IMG/VR virus record: IMGVR_UViG_3300042534_000383
Location: 1-27,405 of that record
Direction: 5' to 3' (one strand)
Length of the DNA stretch: 27,405 bases
Source: a virus
Shown: piece after piece, positions 1 through 6,912 of the stretch
Layout of the letters: every line of letters starts with the position of its first letter
How positions within the stretch are numbered: position 1 is the first letter of the stretch
Translations under genes and position numbers: made by a program
Notes under the pieces: generated by a model
What the model saw: only the letters and a program-made list of their open reading frames with translations
What the model was told of the DNA's origin: nothing
Databases searched by the model: none

Positions 1-1
1 G

Positions 2-787
2 GTGTACAATCTGGCCGCCCAAAGCCACGTAGGTGTCAGCTTTAAGTCGCCAGGGAGCACCTCATATACGAACGCAATTGGGGTGTTGAATATTTTGGAG
101 GCTTGCCGTAATGCCAATGCCAAACCAAAGTTTTACCAGGCCGCAACATCGGAGATGTTCGGTAAGGTGCAGCAGGTGCCCCAGGTGGAATCGACGCCTT
201 TCTATCCGCGTAGTCCGTATGGTGTCGCCAAGCTTTTTGGGTATTGGTTGACGATCAACTACCGGGAAAGCTACGACCTCTTCGGTTGTAATGGCATCCT
301 CTTTAACCACGAATCACCACTGCGTGGAGAGGAGTTCGTCACCCGTAAGATCACCAAAGCTGTCGGTCAGATCTGGAAGGGACGCCAGGAATATGTCGAG
401 CTAGGAAACCTGGATGCAAAACGGGACTGGGGTCATGCTCGCGATTACGTGGAAGCAATGTATCTCATGCTCCAGCAAGATGAGCCGGACGACTATGTGA
501 TCGCGACTGGTCAACAAACAAGTGTGCGTACCTTCTGTGAGATGGCCTTTGAGAAAGCTGGTCTTCCCATCGAATGGGATGGAGAAGGTGTCGATGAAGT
601 TGGGTACTGCCGCAAGCTTGATCACGTTGTCATCCGAATCAACCCTGAGTACTACCGTCCCGCAGAAGTTGATTCTCTGCTCGGTGACTCCAGCTATGCA
701 CAGAAGAAGCTGGGGTGGAAACTAAATTCCACCCTGGACAAACTGGTGGAAGAGATGGTGGCCTACGACATCAGTAAGGCTTCCTGA
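2..787 (+). CDS. gmd: GDP-mannose 4,6-dehydratase, 5'-truncated by the window edge
   Basis: This short-chain dehydratase converts GDP-mannose to GDP-4-keto-6-deoxymannose, the precursor of GDP-fucose, GDP-rhamnose and related sugars. The visible 261 residues begin inside the conserved YNLAAQSHV segment, so the NAD(P)-binding glycine motif lies upstream of the window. The first in-frame codon is GTG, which is almost certainly an internal valine and not the start. The catalytic set is visible: S50-E51 in AATSEMFG, and the YxxxK pair Y73/K77 in [23 protein letters not shown] and the downstream [13 protein letters not shown] region are typical of Gmd. The gene ends in a 25-bp tail-to-tail overlap with a glycosyltransferase gene, consistent with a phage sugar-modification cassette. 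Identification as Gmd is strong. The final sugar product cannot be read from this window. Confidence 0.93.
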   Translation: MYNLAAQSHVGVSFKSPGSTSYTNAIGVLNILEACRNANAKPKFYQAATSEMFGKVQQVPQVESTPFYPRSPYGVAKLFGYWLTINYRESYDLFGCNGILFNHESPLRGEEFVTRKITKAVGQIWKGRQEYVELGNLDAKRDWGHARDYVEAMYLMLQQDEPDDYVIATGQQTSVRTFCEMAFEKAGLPIEWDGEGVDEVGYCRKLDHVVIRINPEYYRPAEVDSLLGDSSYAQKKLGWKLNSTLDKLVEEMVAYDISKAS

Positions 788-1611
788 AGACGGCCCTGGT
801 GAAACTTCACAATATCGGGGTGGGGAACCACCTCTTTTTTGTGGATGATCTTGGCATGCAAGGTGGGATCTGCAATCACCTCGTAACCATTGCTACGGAT
901 GCCAGCGCAAAACTCCCAGTGCTCAACACCATCAATCACTGCCCACTCAACGCCATCCTCACAGTCCATAGCCTCAGCTTTGACCATGGCAATCGAACCA
1001 AATGCACTGTTACAACTGACTGCTTCTCCCCTGTCCCAGAGCATGCGGTCCTCCGTATGTAAGAAGGGGTTAGCAGCAAACGTCAGGCACTGCTTGTCGT
1101 CTCGATCTTTGAGAGACCAGCTATCAAAATAAGAAGGACGGTCGGTATCCTCTACGTAATCACGTACGTTTTGAACGGTGTTGGGTGAGACCATACCCCA
1201 TGTAGGGTTGGCGTCCAGGACTTCGACCATGTCAAGAATTAAATCTGGCTCCCAGTGCACGTCACTGTCGGCAACCAACAGGTAATCAAAGTTGTAGTAA
1301 GTGTTAAGGGGTTGGAGTGCCAGGTTTCGGTAACGGGCTTGGTACTTGACGCGCTCTAGGGAAGAGACACTACCCCACTTGGGAGCCTCAATGTTTTCGG
1401 ACAATAAGATTCCTTTGCGCGTGGAAAGCCAATCCATCAGGATATGTGGCGTTTCATCCACGGAATCATTCTCGAAAAAGCTGTAGACGCAACGAATCTT
1501 GTGAGCATGGAGCAACGTTTCCATTGCTTCGAACTGAGCTAGGGACCTATCGATGTAGTCTTCACTGTCCCGCCAGAGGGACAGGATGGCCACAATCTTG
1601 GAGTCCGTCAT
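763..1611 (-). CDS. GT-A type glycosyltransferase (CAP59/CMT1 mannosyltransferase-like)
   Basis: A 282-aa predicted glycosyltransferase. The N-terminal strand [11 protein letters not shown], the [11 protein letters not shown] motif (about residues 45-55) and the DSD metal-binding triad in [10 protein letters not shown] (residues 115-117) fit a GT-A nucleotide-diphospho-sugar transferase. The FxENDSxDxT pattern recalls the cryptococcal alpha-1,3-mannosyltransferase (CMT1/CAP59) family. It has no signal peptide or membrane segment, so it should act in the cytoplasm. It is the last gene of a minus-strand operon. Its ATG overlaps the stop of the 52-aa gene upstream (ATGA), which suggests translational coupling. 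Its 3' end overlaps gmd tail to tail, so it could use a sugar derived from the Gmd product; the acceptor (virion protein, host surface or DNA) is unknown. The fold assignment is fairly sure, the donor sugar is inference. Confidence 0.78.
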   Translation of the reverse strand: MTDSKIVAILSLWRDSEDYIDRSLAQFEAMETLLHAHKIRCVYSFFENDSVDETPHILMDWLSTRKGILLSENIEAPKWGSVSSLERVKYQARYRNLALQPLNTYYNFDYLLVADSDVHWEPDLILDMVEVLDANPTWGMVSPNTVQNVRDYVEDTDRPSYFDSWSLKDRDDKQCLTFAANPFLHTEDRMLWDRGEAVSCNSAFGSIAMVKAEAMDCEDGVEWAVIDGVEHWEFCAGIRSNGYEVIADPTLHAKIIHKKEVVPHPDIVKFHQGRLQEALLMS

Positions 1612-1766
1612 AGATCAATGCGTGTGTACGCAATGTTTTGTTCCTGTAATTTAGCCTCAAATTCGTCTGCTTCTACGGTTTCGACATCCTCGTAGGCAAG
1701 GTTGTTGAAACAACCAGTGCGGCAGTCGTCATCAAAGTCGTAATAGAAACGGGTCAAGTTGCGCAT
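1608..1766 (-). CDS. Small acidic hypothetical protein, 52 aa
   Basis: A small ORF starting MRNLTRFYYDFDDDC and ending NIAYTRIDL. It is rich in Asp and Glu, with a C-terminal part that looks helical and no membrane segment. It overlaps the end of the hli gene by 13 nt, and its TGA stop overlaps the ATG of the glycosyltransferase (ATGA). It therefore sits as the third cistron of a four-gene operon with no untranslated space. That tight fit is the main reason to call it real. No strong Shine-Dalgarno is visible; GGGA lies about 10 nt upstream. I do not recognise the family. Two cysteines close together (DDDCRTGC) could bind metal, but this is only a guess. Confidence 0.6.
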   Translation of the reverse strand: MRNLTRFYYDFDDDCRTGCFNNLAYEDVETVEADEFEAKLQEQNIAYTRIDL

Positions 1767-2005
1767 AAAACTAAGTCCCAAATTGATTTGTGTGAGACTA
1801 ATTCTAAGATCAGCACTGTGGACAGAACAAGCATTGCCACGCGGCCGTTGACTCGTTCTGCGTACCAGATATGATCACCCATGTTGGTGTGCCACTTCCA
1901 GAACTTGAGGTCTGGACATTCCTCCCAGATGAATTGGAAGATTGCACCAAACATCCAGCTAAAGCAGGAGATGTATCCTTGCACTCCGTACCAGAACTTG
2001 TTCAT
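1754..2005 (-). CDS. hli: High-light-inducible-like protein (Hli, chlorophyll a/b-binding family)
   Basis: An 83-aa small membrane protein. Residues from about 49 onward (YAERVNGRVAML...LELVSHKSIWDL) carry the Hli/LHC helix signature ExxNGRxAM, followed by a hydrophobic helix and a second glutamate. In this family the E and N/R residues bind chlorophyll and salt-bridge dimers; the proteins protect photosystems and chlorophyll during stress. Cyanophages commonly carry hli genes to protect photosynthesis during infection. The N-terminal half is unusual: residues 6-27 (YGVQGYISCFSWMFG...) are hydrophobic and aromatic and may form an extra membrane or interfacial helix, whereas ordinary Hli proteins have a single helix. 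Its ATG overlaps the stop of the 34-aa membrane protein upstream, and its end overlaps the 52-aa gene, so it is an operon cistron. The Hli domain is well supported. Confidence 0.82.
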   Translation of the reverse strand: MNKFWYGVQGYISCFSWMFGAIFQFIWEECPDLKFWKWHTNMGDHIWYAERVNGRVAMLVLSTVLILELVSHKSIWDLVLCAT

Positions 2006-2106
2006 TGGCGGGAAGCAACCTCGGTAAAAAAGATGTAAGCATCCATGCTAACTACCACGAGCATGGCGCCAAGAATGGCGGCGATTGCGTAGTTAAAATC
2101 ATCCAT
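2002..2106 (-). CDS. Tiny single-helix membrane protein, 34 aa
   Basis: MDDFNYAIAA begins a 34-aa ORF whose residues 6-28 form one hydrophobic helix, followed by a short polar tail ending EVASRQ. The start has a good Shine-Dalgarno (GAGGA, 8 nt before the ATG), and the TGA stop overlaps the hli start (ATGA), so it is translated as the lead cistron of the hli operon. Size and topology match the low-molecular-mass subunits of photosystem II and cytochrome b6f complexes (PsbN, PsbM, Psb30, PetN and similar). However, I cannot align it convincingly to any of them. A photosynthesis-related membrane role is inferred from its neighbour hli. It could equally be an Hli partner or a small phage membrane protein. 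The coding call is fairly firm; the function is unknown. Confidence 0.6.
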   Translation of the reverse strand: MDDFNYAIAAILGAMLVVVSMDAYIFFTEVASRQ

Positions 2107-2141
2107 CTTCCAAATCCTCATTTATGTGTTAAGCTAGCAGC

Positions 2142-2149
2142 AATATACA
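2142..2149. promoter_or_regulatory. Divergent -10 elements between the hli operon and the exonuclease gene
   Basis: The 52-bp gap between the divergent starts holds one AT-rich core that reads as TATATT on the minus strand (2142-2147, preceded by TTTTG) and TATACA on the plus strand (2144-2149). Each lies 8-40 bp upstream of its gene. No clear -35 hexamer is seen for either. Two overlapping -10 elements would make the two promoters mutually exclusive. This is sequence inspection only. Confidence 0.35.
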
Positions 2150-2158
2150 AAACCATCA

Positions 2159-3013
2159 ATGGTTGCTAACATAAATCAAGGTGATCCTTGGATCGAGTCC
2201 AAGGAAAAGCAACCGGAGATGATGCGGGACCTTAACAGGACCGCAGCCAGAATTACGCTTAACGGACGTAGACATTACACCACGCCGTTACCTACTGGAC
2301 CTGCGCCGTCCGTAACTACAATTATCAGTGAGACAGCTTCCGAAGCAAACAAACGGAAGCTTGAAATGTGGTCGAAAGCAAATCCAGGTGTCAAAGAACA
2401 AGCAGCCGAGCGGGGCACTGCCATTCACTATGGTATGGAGCAATACCTCAAAGGGAATAAGAACCCGGAGATCAAGGAAGAATACGCGGACTTTTGGGCC
2501 GGAATGCCATCCATTCTTGACCAGTTCCAGGAAGTTCTCTGGGCTGAATCTCCCGTTCTGGATAAGTTTGATTTCACTATTGGTGCTGATGACGTTGCCC
2601 GTGTCTGGGGTTGTGATGACGAGGGTCGTGCTTGGGCTGGGGCTCCTGACATTATTGCTGTTGCCAACAACAAACTAACGCTGGCTGACTTAAAAACCAG
2701 CGTCAAACCATACAGTCGTAAGTGGCCGAAAGATCTGGAGAAGGGGTCCCAGGAGTGGAGGGATCTGCTGGGGGGTCACATGAAATTTAAGAAGACCTGC
2801 AAACAGCTTGCGGCCTATGACATTGCTATTGAACAGACCCTGGGTATGAAGGTGCAGCAGGCTGCCATCCTGGTATCAACACCAGCTCGCACCCAGGTCT
2901 TTAAGATCTCCCGGAACTTTTTAAATATGCTCCGGGAGGATTGGTTCAAGATTGTGGACGAATACTACAAGCAGATTGAAAACTGCAACGTATACGATCC
3001 AGATCTTATCTAG
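2159..3013 (+). CDS. PD-(D/E)XK phage exonuclease (RecB/Cas4-like nuclease fold)
   Basis: A 284-aa predicted DNA exonuclease. The motif order is that of RecB-type nucleases: RGTAIH (residues 85-90), an acidic helix around E127-E130, GAPDII with D164, LADLKT with D177-x-K179 as the D-x-K of the active site, then the Q-x3-Y motif (KQLAAYDIA, Q216/Y220). Such phage enzymes resect DNA ends for recombination-dependent replication or degrade host DNA. It is followed by small ORFs and then the primase-helicase on the same strand, fitting an early replication block. The ATG at 2159 follows a -10-like TATACA by only a few bases and has no Shine-Dalgarno, so translation may start from a very short leader. 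A downstream start would remove only the non-conserved N-terminus. Fold and activity are well supported by the motifs. Confidence 0.85.
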   Translation: MVANINQGDPWIESKEKQPEMMRDLNRTAARITLNGRRHYTTPLPTGPAPSVTTIISETASEANKRKLEMWSKANPGVKEQAAERGTAIHYGMEQYLKGNKNPEIKEEYADFWAGMPSILDQFQEVLWAESPVLDKFDFTIGADDVARVWGCDDEGRAWAGAPDIIAVANNKLTLADLKTSVKPYSRKWPKDLEKGSQEWRDLLGGHMKFKKTCKQLAAYDIAIEQTLGMKVQQAAILVSTPARTQVFKISRNFLNMLREDWFKIVDEYYKQIENCNVYDPDLI

Positions 3014-3014
3014 A

Positions 3015-3167
3015 TCACATCATGGTATTCATCATGCCCATTTTGTTTTCTCCACGGGCTTCGTTGAATGCCATTGCACGGTCGTCGCCTTCTTGCTGGC
3101 CTTCTTCCTTCTGATCCTTCAAGTTTTGAAGGAGCTGACCGAAGCGATCAAGAGAGAAATCTTCCAT
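3015..3167 (-). CDS. Hypothetical charged protein, 50 aa
   Basis: A minus-strand ORF starting MEDFSLDRFGQLL and ending GMMNTMM. The N-terminal half is helical and charged (Lys/Glu/Gln), and the tail is methionine rich. I chose the ATG at 3167 because a perfect TATAAT (3190-3195, minus strand) would start transcription just upstream of it. The longer forms from 3191 or 3209 would begin at or before that promoter. It converges on the exonuclease gene with one base between the two stops. No family recognised. It could be a regulatory or host-takeover peptide, but nothing in the sequence says so. Confidence 0.45.
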   Translation of the reverse strand: MEDFSLDRFGQLLQNLKDQKEEGQQEGDDRAMAFNEARGENKMGMMNTMM

Positions 3168-3189
3168 GTTTATAGTTGTATTTGAATTC

Positions 3190-3195
3190 ATTATA
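3190..3195 (-). promoter_or_regulatory. Consensus -10 (TATAAT) for the 50-aa minus gene
   Basis: On the minus strand the sequence reads TTTTGTTATAATG, with a perfect TATAAT about 22 bp before the ATG at 3167. A TTGAAT lies upstream at a 19-bp spacer, a weak -35. The element sits in the gap between divergent genes (minus start 3167, plus start 3201). Confidence 0.4.
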
Positions 3196-3200
3196 ACAAA

Positions 3201-3482
3201 ATGATTCAAACACTATTCAAAGACATCATTGATGCCGTAATCAAATGGTGGAAACGTGTCTGGTTTGAGGCAAAATTAAAGGCCAGACTTGATATGATTG
3301 AGCTGGAAAATCGGATTGAATCCGAGTTAGAGCGTGAAATTGAACAACGCCCTATCTACTCAGAGAAGCCGATTGACCCTGAGCTTCAAACCGGTGAGTC
3401 TCAAAAACTTGGCGGTGAGATGCGTTTGACTGCGCCTTGGTACGATGAGTTGGAATCCAAACGGAAAGATGGAGAGTCGTAA
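3201..3482 (+). CDS. Hypothetical amphipathic/coiled-coil protein, 93 aa
   Basis: MIQTLFKDIIDAVIKWWKRVWFEAKLK begins with an amphipathic, tryptophan-rich helix (residues 1-30). It continues as a charged helix (LDMIELENRIESELEREIEQR) with coiled-coil character, then a loose acidic tail. The N-terminal helix could associate with a membrane or a partner protein. It shares its last 14 bases with the next small ORF and belongs to the plus-strand block leading to the primase-helicase. I do not recognise the family; the composition and tight packing make it a probable real gene. Confidence 0.55.
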   Translation: MIQTLFKDIIDAVIKWWKRVWFEAKLKARLDMIELENRIESELEREIEQRPIYSEKPIDPELQTGESQKLGGEMRLTAPWYDELESKRKDGES

Positions 3483-3621
3483 GCGTCACGCATGGCAAGT
3501 CGCATGTGAGACAGCTGTTGTTACAAAGGAAGACGCTCTGCAGGTGTACCAAAGATTGATGCAGCAGTTCCAGGAATTGGATCCTGTTACTGAATTAAAT
3601 GAGTCCAATAAGACTCGCTGA
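3469..3621 (+). CDS. Hypothetical protein, 50 aa
   Basis: MESRKRHAWQVACETAV... through LNESNKTR. The ATG lies inside the end of the 93-aa gene (14-nt overlap) and is preceded by a purine stretch CGGAAAG that may act as a ribosome site. The protein is mostly predicted helix (KEDALQVYQRLMQQFQEL) without membrane segments. No family recognised. The overlap and the protein-like composition support it. Confidence 0.5.
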   Translation: MESRKRHAWQVACETAVVTKEDALQVYQRLMQQFQELDPVTELNESNKTR

Positions 3622-3694
3622 TCTACCAAAAGATGTAATGGTCCATCTGGATTGGTCGCCGTAGGATAAAGAGACACTCAAACCAGCCCCACCC

Positions 3695-3880
3695 ATGGAC
3701 ATCAATGTTCAGTCGGGTGAGTGGATAAATAGTCTCATGAGTCGCATGATGAGTGCGGCGGATGGGGACTGTTTTTATCTGCCCACTCTTATGCATCTGC
3801 ATGCATTTCAGCTGGTAAAAGATACCTCCTTCCCGGAGCGAAACTTTAAAGTAGAGGTTGAGGAAAAAAGTAAGGCATGA
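3695..3880 (+). CDS. Hypothetical protein, 61 aa, coupled to the primase-helicase
   Basis: MDINVQSGEWINSLMSRMMSAADGD... ending VEVEEKSKA. Its TGA stop overlaps the ATG of the primase-helicase gene (ATGA), which is the best evidence that it is translated and coupled to that gene. It has a helical N-terminus and a Lys/Glu C-terminus, with no membrane span and no motif I recognise. The 70 bp upstream contain no clear Shine-Dalgarno for this start. A role as a small replication accessory factor would be guesswork from position. Confidence 0.5.
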   Translation: MDINVQSGEWINSLMSRMMSAADGDCFYLPTLMHLHAFQLVKDTSFPERNFKVEVEEKSKA

Positions 3881-6537
3881 CGAATCGCAACGAGCAAGCA
3901 CTCAAGCCAGGCGAAATCAACCTGGCTTACATTTCTATCGACTGGCCCCTCACACCGTTGGGTGCCAAGAAGGATCCGTATATCCAGGGTTGGCAGAACA
4001 AACCGTTTGGCGTACGTGAAATAGAAGAGGAGCTGACGACAGGTGAATGCAAAGCAATCGGCCTACTTAGCGGCCCTACCTACAATCATCCTTATGGTTT
4101 GGTTTGGGTTGATGTTGACGGACCAAGCGTCTATCAACTCATCGAAGAAATTAGTGGACTCCCCCTACAAGACGCGCTGCCTCCCACCCTTACCATCCTC
4201 AGCGGTAAAATCGGCCGGGAACGCAAGCTCTACAAATTAACCAGGGATAAACACAAGCACTTTGCTCGTAACAAGTACACCTGGCACGCAGAAGCAGATA
4301 AAGAAAAACTCGAAATTCTGTGGAAAAAGCACCAGGGTGTGCTGATGGGTCTCCATCCAGATACCGATGGTTACTTCACAGCAGAAGGCCAAGGTTTTGA
4401 ATGGGCTGATGACCTGCCGGAATTCCCGGAATGGTTGCTGAATGCCATCATCAATAAAAACGTTCGGCACGGTACTCCGGCAAAGGAGCGCACCAGGGTG
4501 ATTGGTCCTGGTTTTGCAATCAACTCGGAGGTGTCGCTAGAGCGTGACATCCAGCTGGCGACAGAAGCAACGTGGGGTTTGTTGGAAAAAAACCCTGAGG
4601 CTGCAGATGATTACGACATCTGGATCACCGTTGGTCAAACCCTCCATCAACTGGACGAATCACTCCTTGATGTATGGGATGAATGGTCCAAGCACTCCTC
4701 CAAATACAAAGAAGGTGAGTGCCACAGGCGGTGGCGTTCCTTCTCAAAAGGTGGTGGACGGGGTCTTGGTTCCTTGATTCATATCGCTAAAGAGAATGGT
4801 TGGAATCCTCCTCCTGACAATTCTCGTGCGATGAATGTTGATGATGAGACACTTGAGCACGTTTCGAAATTACTGGCTGAATTAGAGCAGGATCTTGCCA
4901 TGCCCCTTGAAGTTGCTGAAGAAGTTTTAGAGTCCGCTCCTCTGTCGACTCCTTCGCAGCAACGGGAGTCCCGGCAAAGCAAGAAAGAAGGAAAAGACCA
5001 GCGTACGCGTAACCCTTCATCTGGTGAAATCACGGATGTGTTGTTGCAGGAGTATAGGGGGAACCTTCTGTACAGTCAGCCCCATGGCCAATTCTTTATG
5101 TATGCCAAAGAATCGCAAGGTCTTTGGTCTCCCCTCACCAAGGTCGAAGCATTAGGTGACATCCGCCATCGGTTGCAAGCATTGTCCCAAGGCAAGAATC
5201 CCTTCCTGCCAAGCGGCTTCACAAGCAATTTGATGAACGATGTATTCATGCAGTTGCAATCAGTGCTCGCCTTTGAGGAATGGTATGACGGCACAGATCT
5301 GCTGCTCTTTACCAATGGTGTGCTGAATATTGAGAGTAGGGAGCTACTTCCTTTTAACCGGGAACTGCACATGCTGCAGCAAATGCCGTACGCCTACAAC
5401 CCTGCCGCAACTTGTGAAGACATTGTTAAATGGCTGAAGCACACGCAACACGACAGCTGGGAACGTACTCAGGTGCTGCGTGCATGGCTACGGGCCACAC
5501 TCCTGGGGCGTTATGAGATCCAAAAGTTTGTGGAGATTGTGGGTCCTGGTAAGTCGGGTAAGTCCACCTACGCAAACCTGGCTGTAGCACTGGTCGGTAA
5601 AAGCAACACCTACTCCACGGACTTTGAAAACCTGGAGAAGAACCGTTTTGAAGCAGCTGCCTACATGGGTAAAAAGCTTCTGCTGTTCCAGGATGCTGAC
5701 CGTTGGGGTGGTTCCGTATCCCGTCTGAAAGCCATCACCGGTAATGACTGGATTCGTAGTGAACGCAAGTATCAAGGCGAAGCATTAGATCCATTCCAGT
5801 ACCACGGGGTGGTAATGATTACCGCCAACGAAGCTATTCAGTCCACTGACTACACCTCTGGTCTGGCCCGTCGTCGTCTCACCATTCCTTTCGACCGTCC
5901 GTTCACGGGCGGACCGAATGAACAGAAAGAGTTGATTAAATTCAATGCCAAGGGTGAACCGCAAGGTGTCTTCTCACCGCTGCTGCCGGGTCTGGTGAAC
6001 TGGCTGCTGGATATGACGGAAGATGAAATGCGTGAATACCTGATGGAAACTTCCAAGAAAGTGAAGTTCTTCCAAAAGTATGAGCGTACGCAAACACTGC
6101 GTTCTAACCCACTGCTGGATTGGCTGGACCATAAGGTGATCTATGACCCAGGTATCACGTCGGCTATTGGTTTCACGAAGAACGCACCAATGGGTGCATC
6201 CAACATCTATGCCAATAAAGACACCTGGCTGTACGCAAGCTATGCGGAGTTCTGTCGTCAGTGCAACGTTGGCATCATGTCGCGTAACCGCTTTGAACCT
6301 CTACTGATCGACATCTGTAAGCACCAGCTGAAGATTAACGCTTATCCCCTGCGTAATACCAAGGGTATGCGGATCGTTAACTTGGCGGTACGTGAGTCAA
6401 GCGAGAAGTATGAAGGTTGGCCGTCCGTCGTAGAGGTCGCGTCCGATAAGGAAAAGTACAAAGAATTTTATGGGATGTCACTAGATGTAAATGCTGATGC
6501 GAAAATGGAGGATGAACTAGAAATCCACGATGTCTAA
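3877..6537 (+). CDS. Primase-helicase: PrimPol domain, PriCT-2-like linker, D5/P4-type SF3 helicase
   Basis: An 886-aa multidomain replication protein. The N-terminal 220 residues look like an archaeo-eukaryotic PrimPol: LVWVDVDG carries the D79-x-D81 metal pair, and a later GLHPDTDGYF...W segment fits the third motif. The usual SxH of motif II appears as SGKIGRERKLYKL, with no histidine at the expected place. Residues about 240-305 (YDIWITVGQTLHQL... GLGSLIHIAKENGW) match the PriCT-2 domain. After an acidic linker comes the helicase: D5-like N-terminal region, Walker A GPGKSGKST (556-564), Walker B LLLFQDAD (601-608), sensor MITAN (647-651) and an arginine-rich SGLARRR. Such enzymes prime and unwind at phage origins, usually as hexamers. 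The C-terminus overlaps speD by 8 bp. Primase activity is inferred; the helicase part is secure. Confidence 0.9.
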   Translation: MTNRNEQALKPGEINLAYISIDWPLTPLGAKKDPYIQGWQNKPFGVREIEEELTTGECKAIGLLSGPTYNHPYGLVWVDVDGPSVYQLIEEISGLPLQDALPPTLTILSGKIGRERKLYKLTRDKHKHFARNKYTWHAEADKEKLEILWKKHQGVLMGLHPDTDGYFTAEGQGFEWADDLPEFPEWLLNAIINKNVRHGTPAKERTRVIGPGFAINSEVSLERDIQLATEATWGLLEKNPEAADDYDIWITVGQTLHQLDESLLDVWDEWSKHSSKYKEGECHRRWRSFSKGGGRGLGSLIHIAKENGWNPPPDNSRAMNVDDETLEHVSKLLAELEQDLAMPLEVAEEVLESAPLSTPSQQRESRQSKKEGKDQRTRNPSSGEITDVLLQEYRGNLLYSQPHGQFFMYAKESQGLWSPLTKVEALGDIRHRLQALSQGKNPFLPSGFTSNLMNDVFMQLQSVLAFEEWYDGTDLLLFTNGVLNIESRELLPFNRELHMLQQMPYAYNPAATCEDIVKWLKHTQHDSWERTQVLRAWLRATLLGRYEIQKFVEIVGPGKSGKSTYANLAVALVGKSNTYSTDFENLEKNRFEAAAYMGKKLLLFQDADRWGGSVSRLKAITGNDWIRSERKYQGEALDPFQYHGVVMITANEAIQSTDYTSGLARRRLTIPFDRPFTGGPNEQKELIKFNAKGEPQGVFSPLLPGLVNWLLDMTEDEMREYLMETSKKVKFFQKYERTQTLRSNPLLDWLDHKVIYDPGITSAIGFTKNAPMGASNIYANKDTWLYASYAEFCRQCNVGIMSRNRFEPLLIDICKHQLKINAYPLRNTKGMRIVNLAVRESSEKYEGWPSVVEVASDKEKYKEFYGMSLDVNADAKMEDELEIHDV

Positions 6538-6889
6538 TGGGCGGCACCTGATCCTGGATCTGTACGACTGCAGTGCAGAAGTCCTGGATGATTACGACTA
6601 TCTCTCCGAGATCCTTGAGACTGCATTGCAGATGTCAAACGCAACCATCCTTAGGATCTTTGGGGAGAAGTTCCAGCCCCAAGGCGTGACGCTACTGGCA
6701 TTACTGGCTGAATCCCACGCATCCGTTCACACGTGGCCCGAGATTGGGTATGCAGCTGTTGATCTGTATACCTGCGGGGACACAACAAATACACATAAGG
6801 CAGCTGAGTTTTTGAAGAATAAACTCAAAGCCAAGACATCAGAGGAACGGGAATTAACACGTTCAATTACCCCGACAGTTTGTGTATAG
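6530..6889 (+). CDS. speD: S-adenosylmethionine decarboxylase proenzyme
   Basis: A 119-aa SpeD. It decarboxylates S-adenosylmethionine to the aminopropyl donor for spermidine synthesis, using a pyruvoyl group made by self-cleavage. The diagnostic segment LLAESHASVHTWPE is present: cleavage is expected between E61 and S62, with H67 as the catalytic histidine and C82 (TCGD) as the acid. Length is normal for the short bacterial/archaeal class, so the enzyme looks intact. speD is a common auxiliary gene of marine cyanophages, where polyamines are thought to help DNA packaging or photosystem stability. Here it overlaps the primase-helicase gene by 8 bp, so it should be co-expressed with replication. 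Its last codons double as a promoter for the next gene. Confidence 0.93.
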   Translation: MSNGRHLILDLYDCSAEVLDDYDYLSEILETALQMSNATILRIFGEKFQPQGVTLLALLAESHASVHTWPEIGYAAVDLYTCGDTTNTHKAAEFLKNKLKAKTSEERELTRSITPTVCV

Positions 6890-6890
6890 T
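6862..6890 (+). promoter_or_regulatory. Candidate promoter inside the end of speD
   Basis: TGTGTATAGT (6881-6890) is an extended -10 (TATAGT, 6885-6890). TTCAAT at 6862-6867 is a weak -35 at 17-bp spacing. The element overlaps the speD stop (6887-6889), and transcription would start within the palindrome that precedes the GT4 gene. The TGTATAnT form is shared with the -10 before the dCTP deaminase gene. Confidence 0.45.
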
Positions 6891-6891
6891 T

Positions 6892-6910
6892 AATCGAGAA
6901 TATCTCGATT
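6892..6910. promoter_or_regulatory. Perfect 8-bp inverted repeat just before the GT4 start (operator or leader hairpin)
   Basis: AATCGAGA, a 3-base spacer ATA, then TCTCGATT form a perfect inverted repeat. It begins two bases after a -10 element and ends two bases before the ATG at 6913. As DNA it is placed like an operator at the start point. As RNA it would be a hairpin in a leader too short to hold a Shine-Dalgarno; none is seen. Confidence 0.5.
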
Positions 6911-6912
6911 TA

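Noticed and set aside
2002-2106. Identification of the 34-aa protein as PsbN or another named photosystem subunit
   Set aside because: Size and topology fit, but no residue pattern beyond a generic hydrophobic helix and an AY...T match was found.
2952-3185. Plus-strand 77-codon open frame after the exonuclease
   Set aside because: It overlaps the exonuclease end and the 50-aa minus gene. Its product is an odd Cys/His/Phe mixture, and the minus-strand ORF has a perfect TATAAT at the right place.
3599-3664. 21-aa plus-strand ORF (MSPIRLADLPKDVMVHLDWSP)
   Set aside because: It reads like protein but is very short, overlaps the 50-aa ORF and has no ribosome site. It is not annotated, though it could be real.
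6880-6912. TTG start for the GT4 glycosyltransferase, adding 11 residues
   Set aside because: It would lie inside speD and upstream of the -10 element. The extra residues are encoded by the palindrome, and the family-like N-terminus begins at the ATG at 6913.
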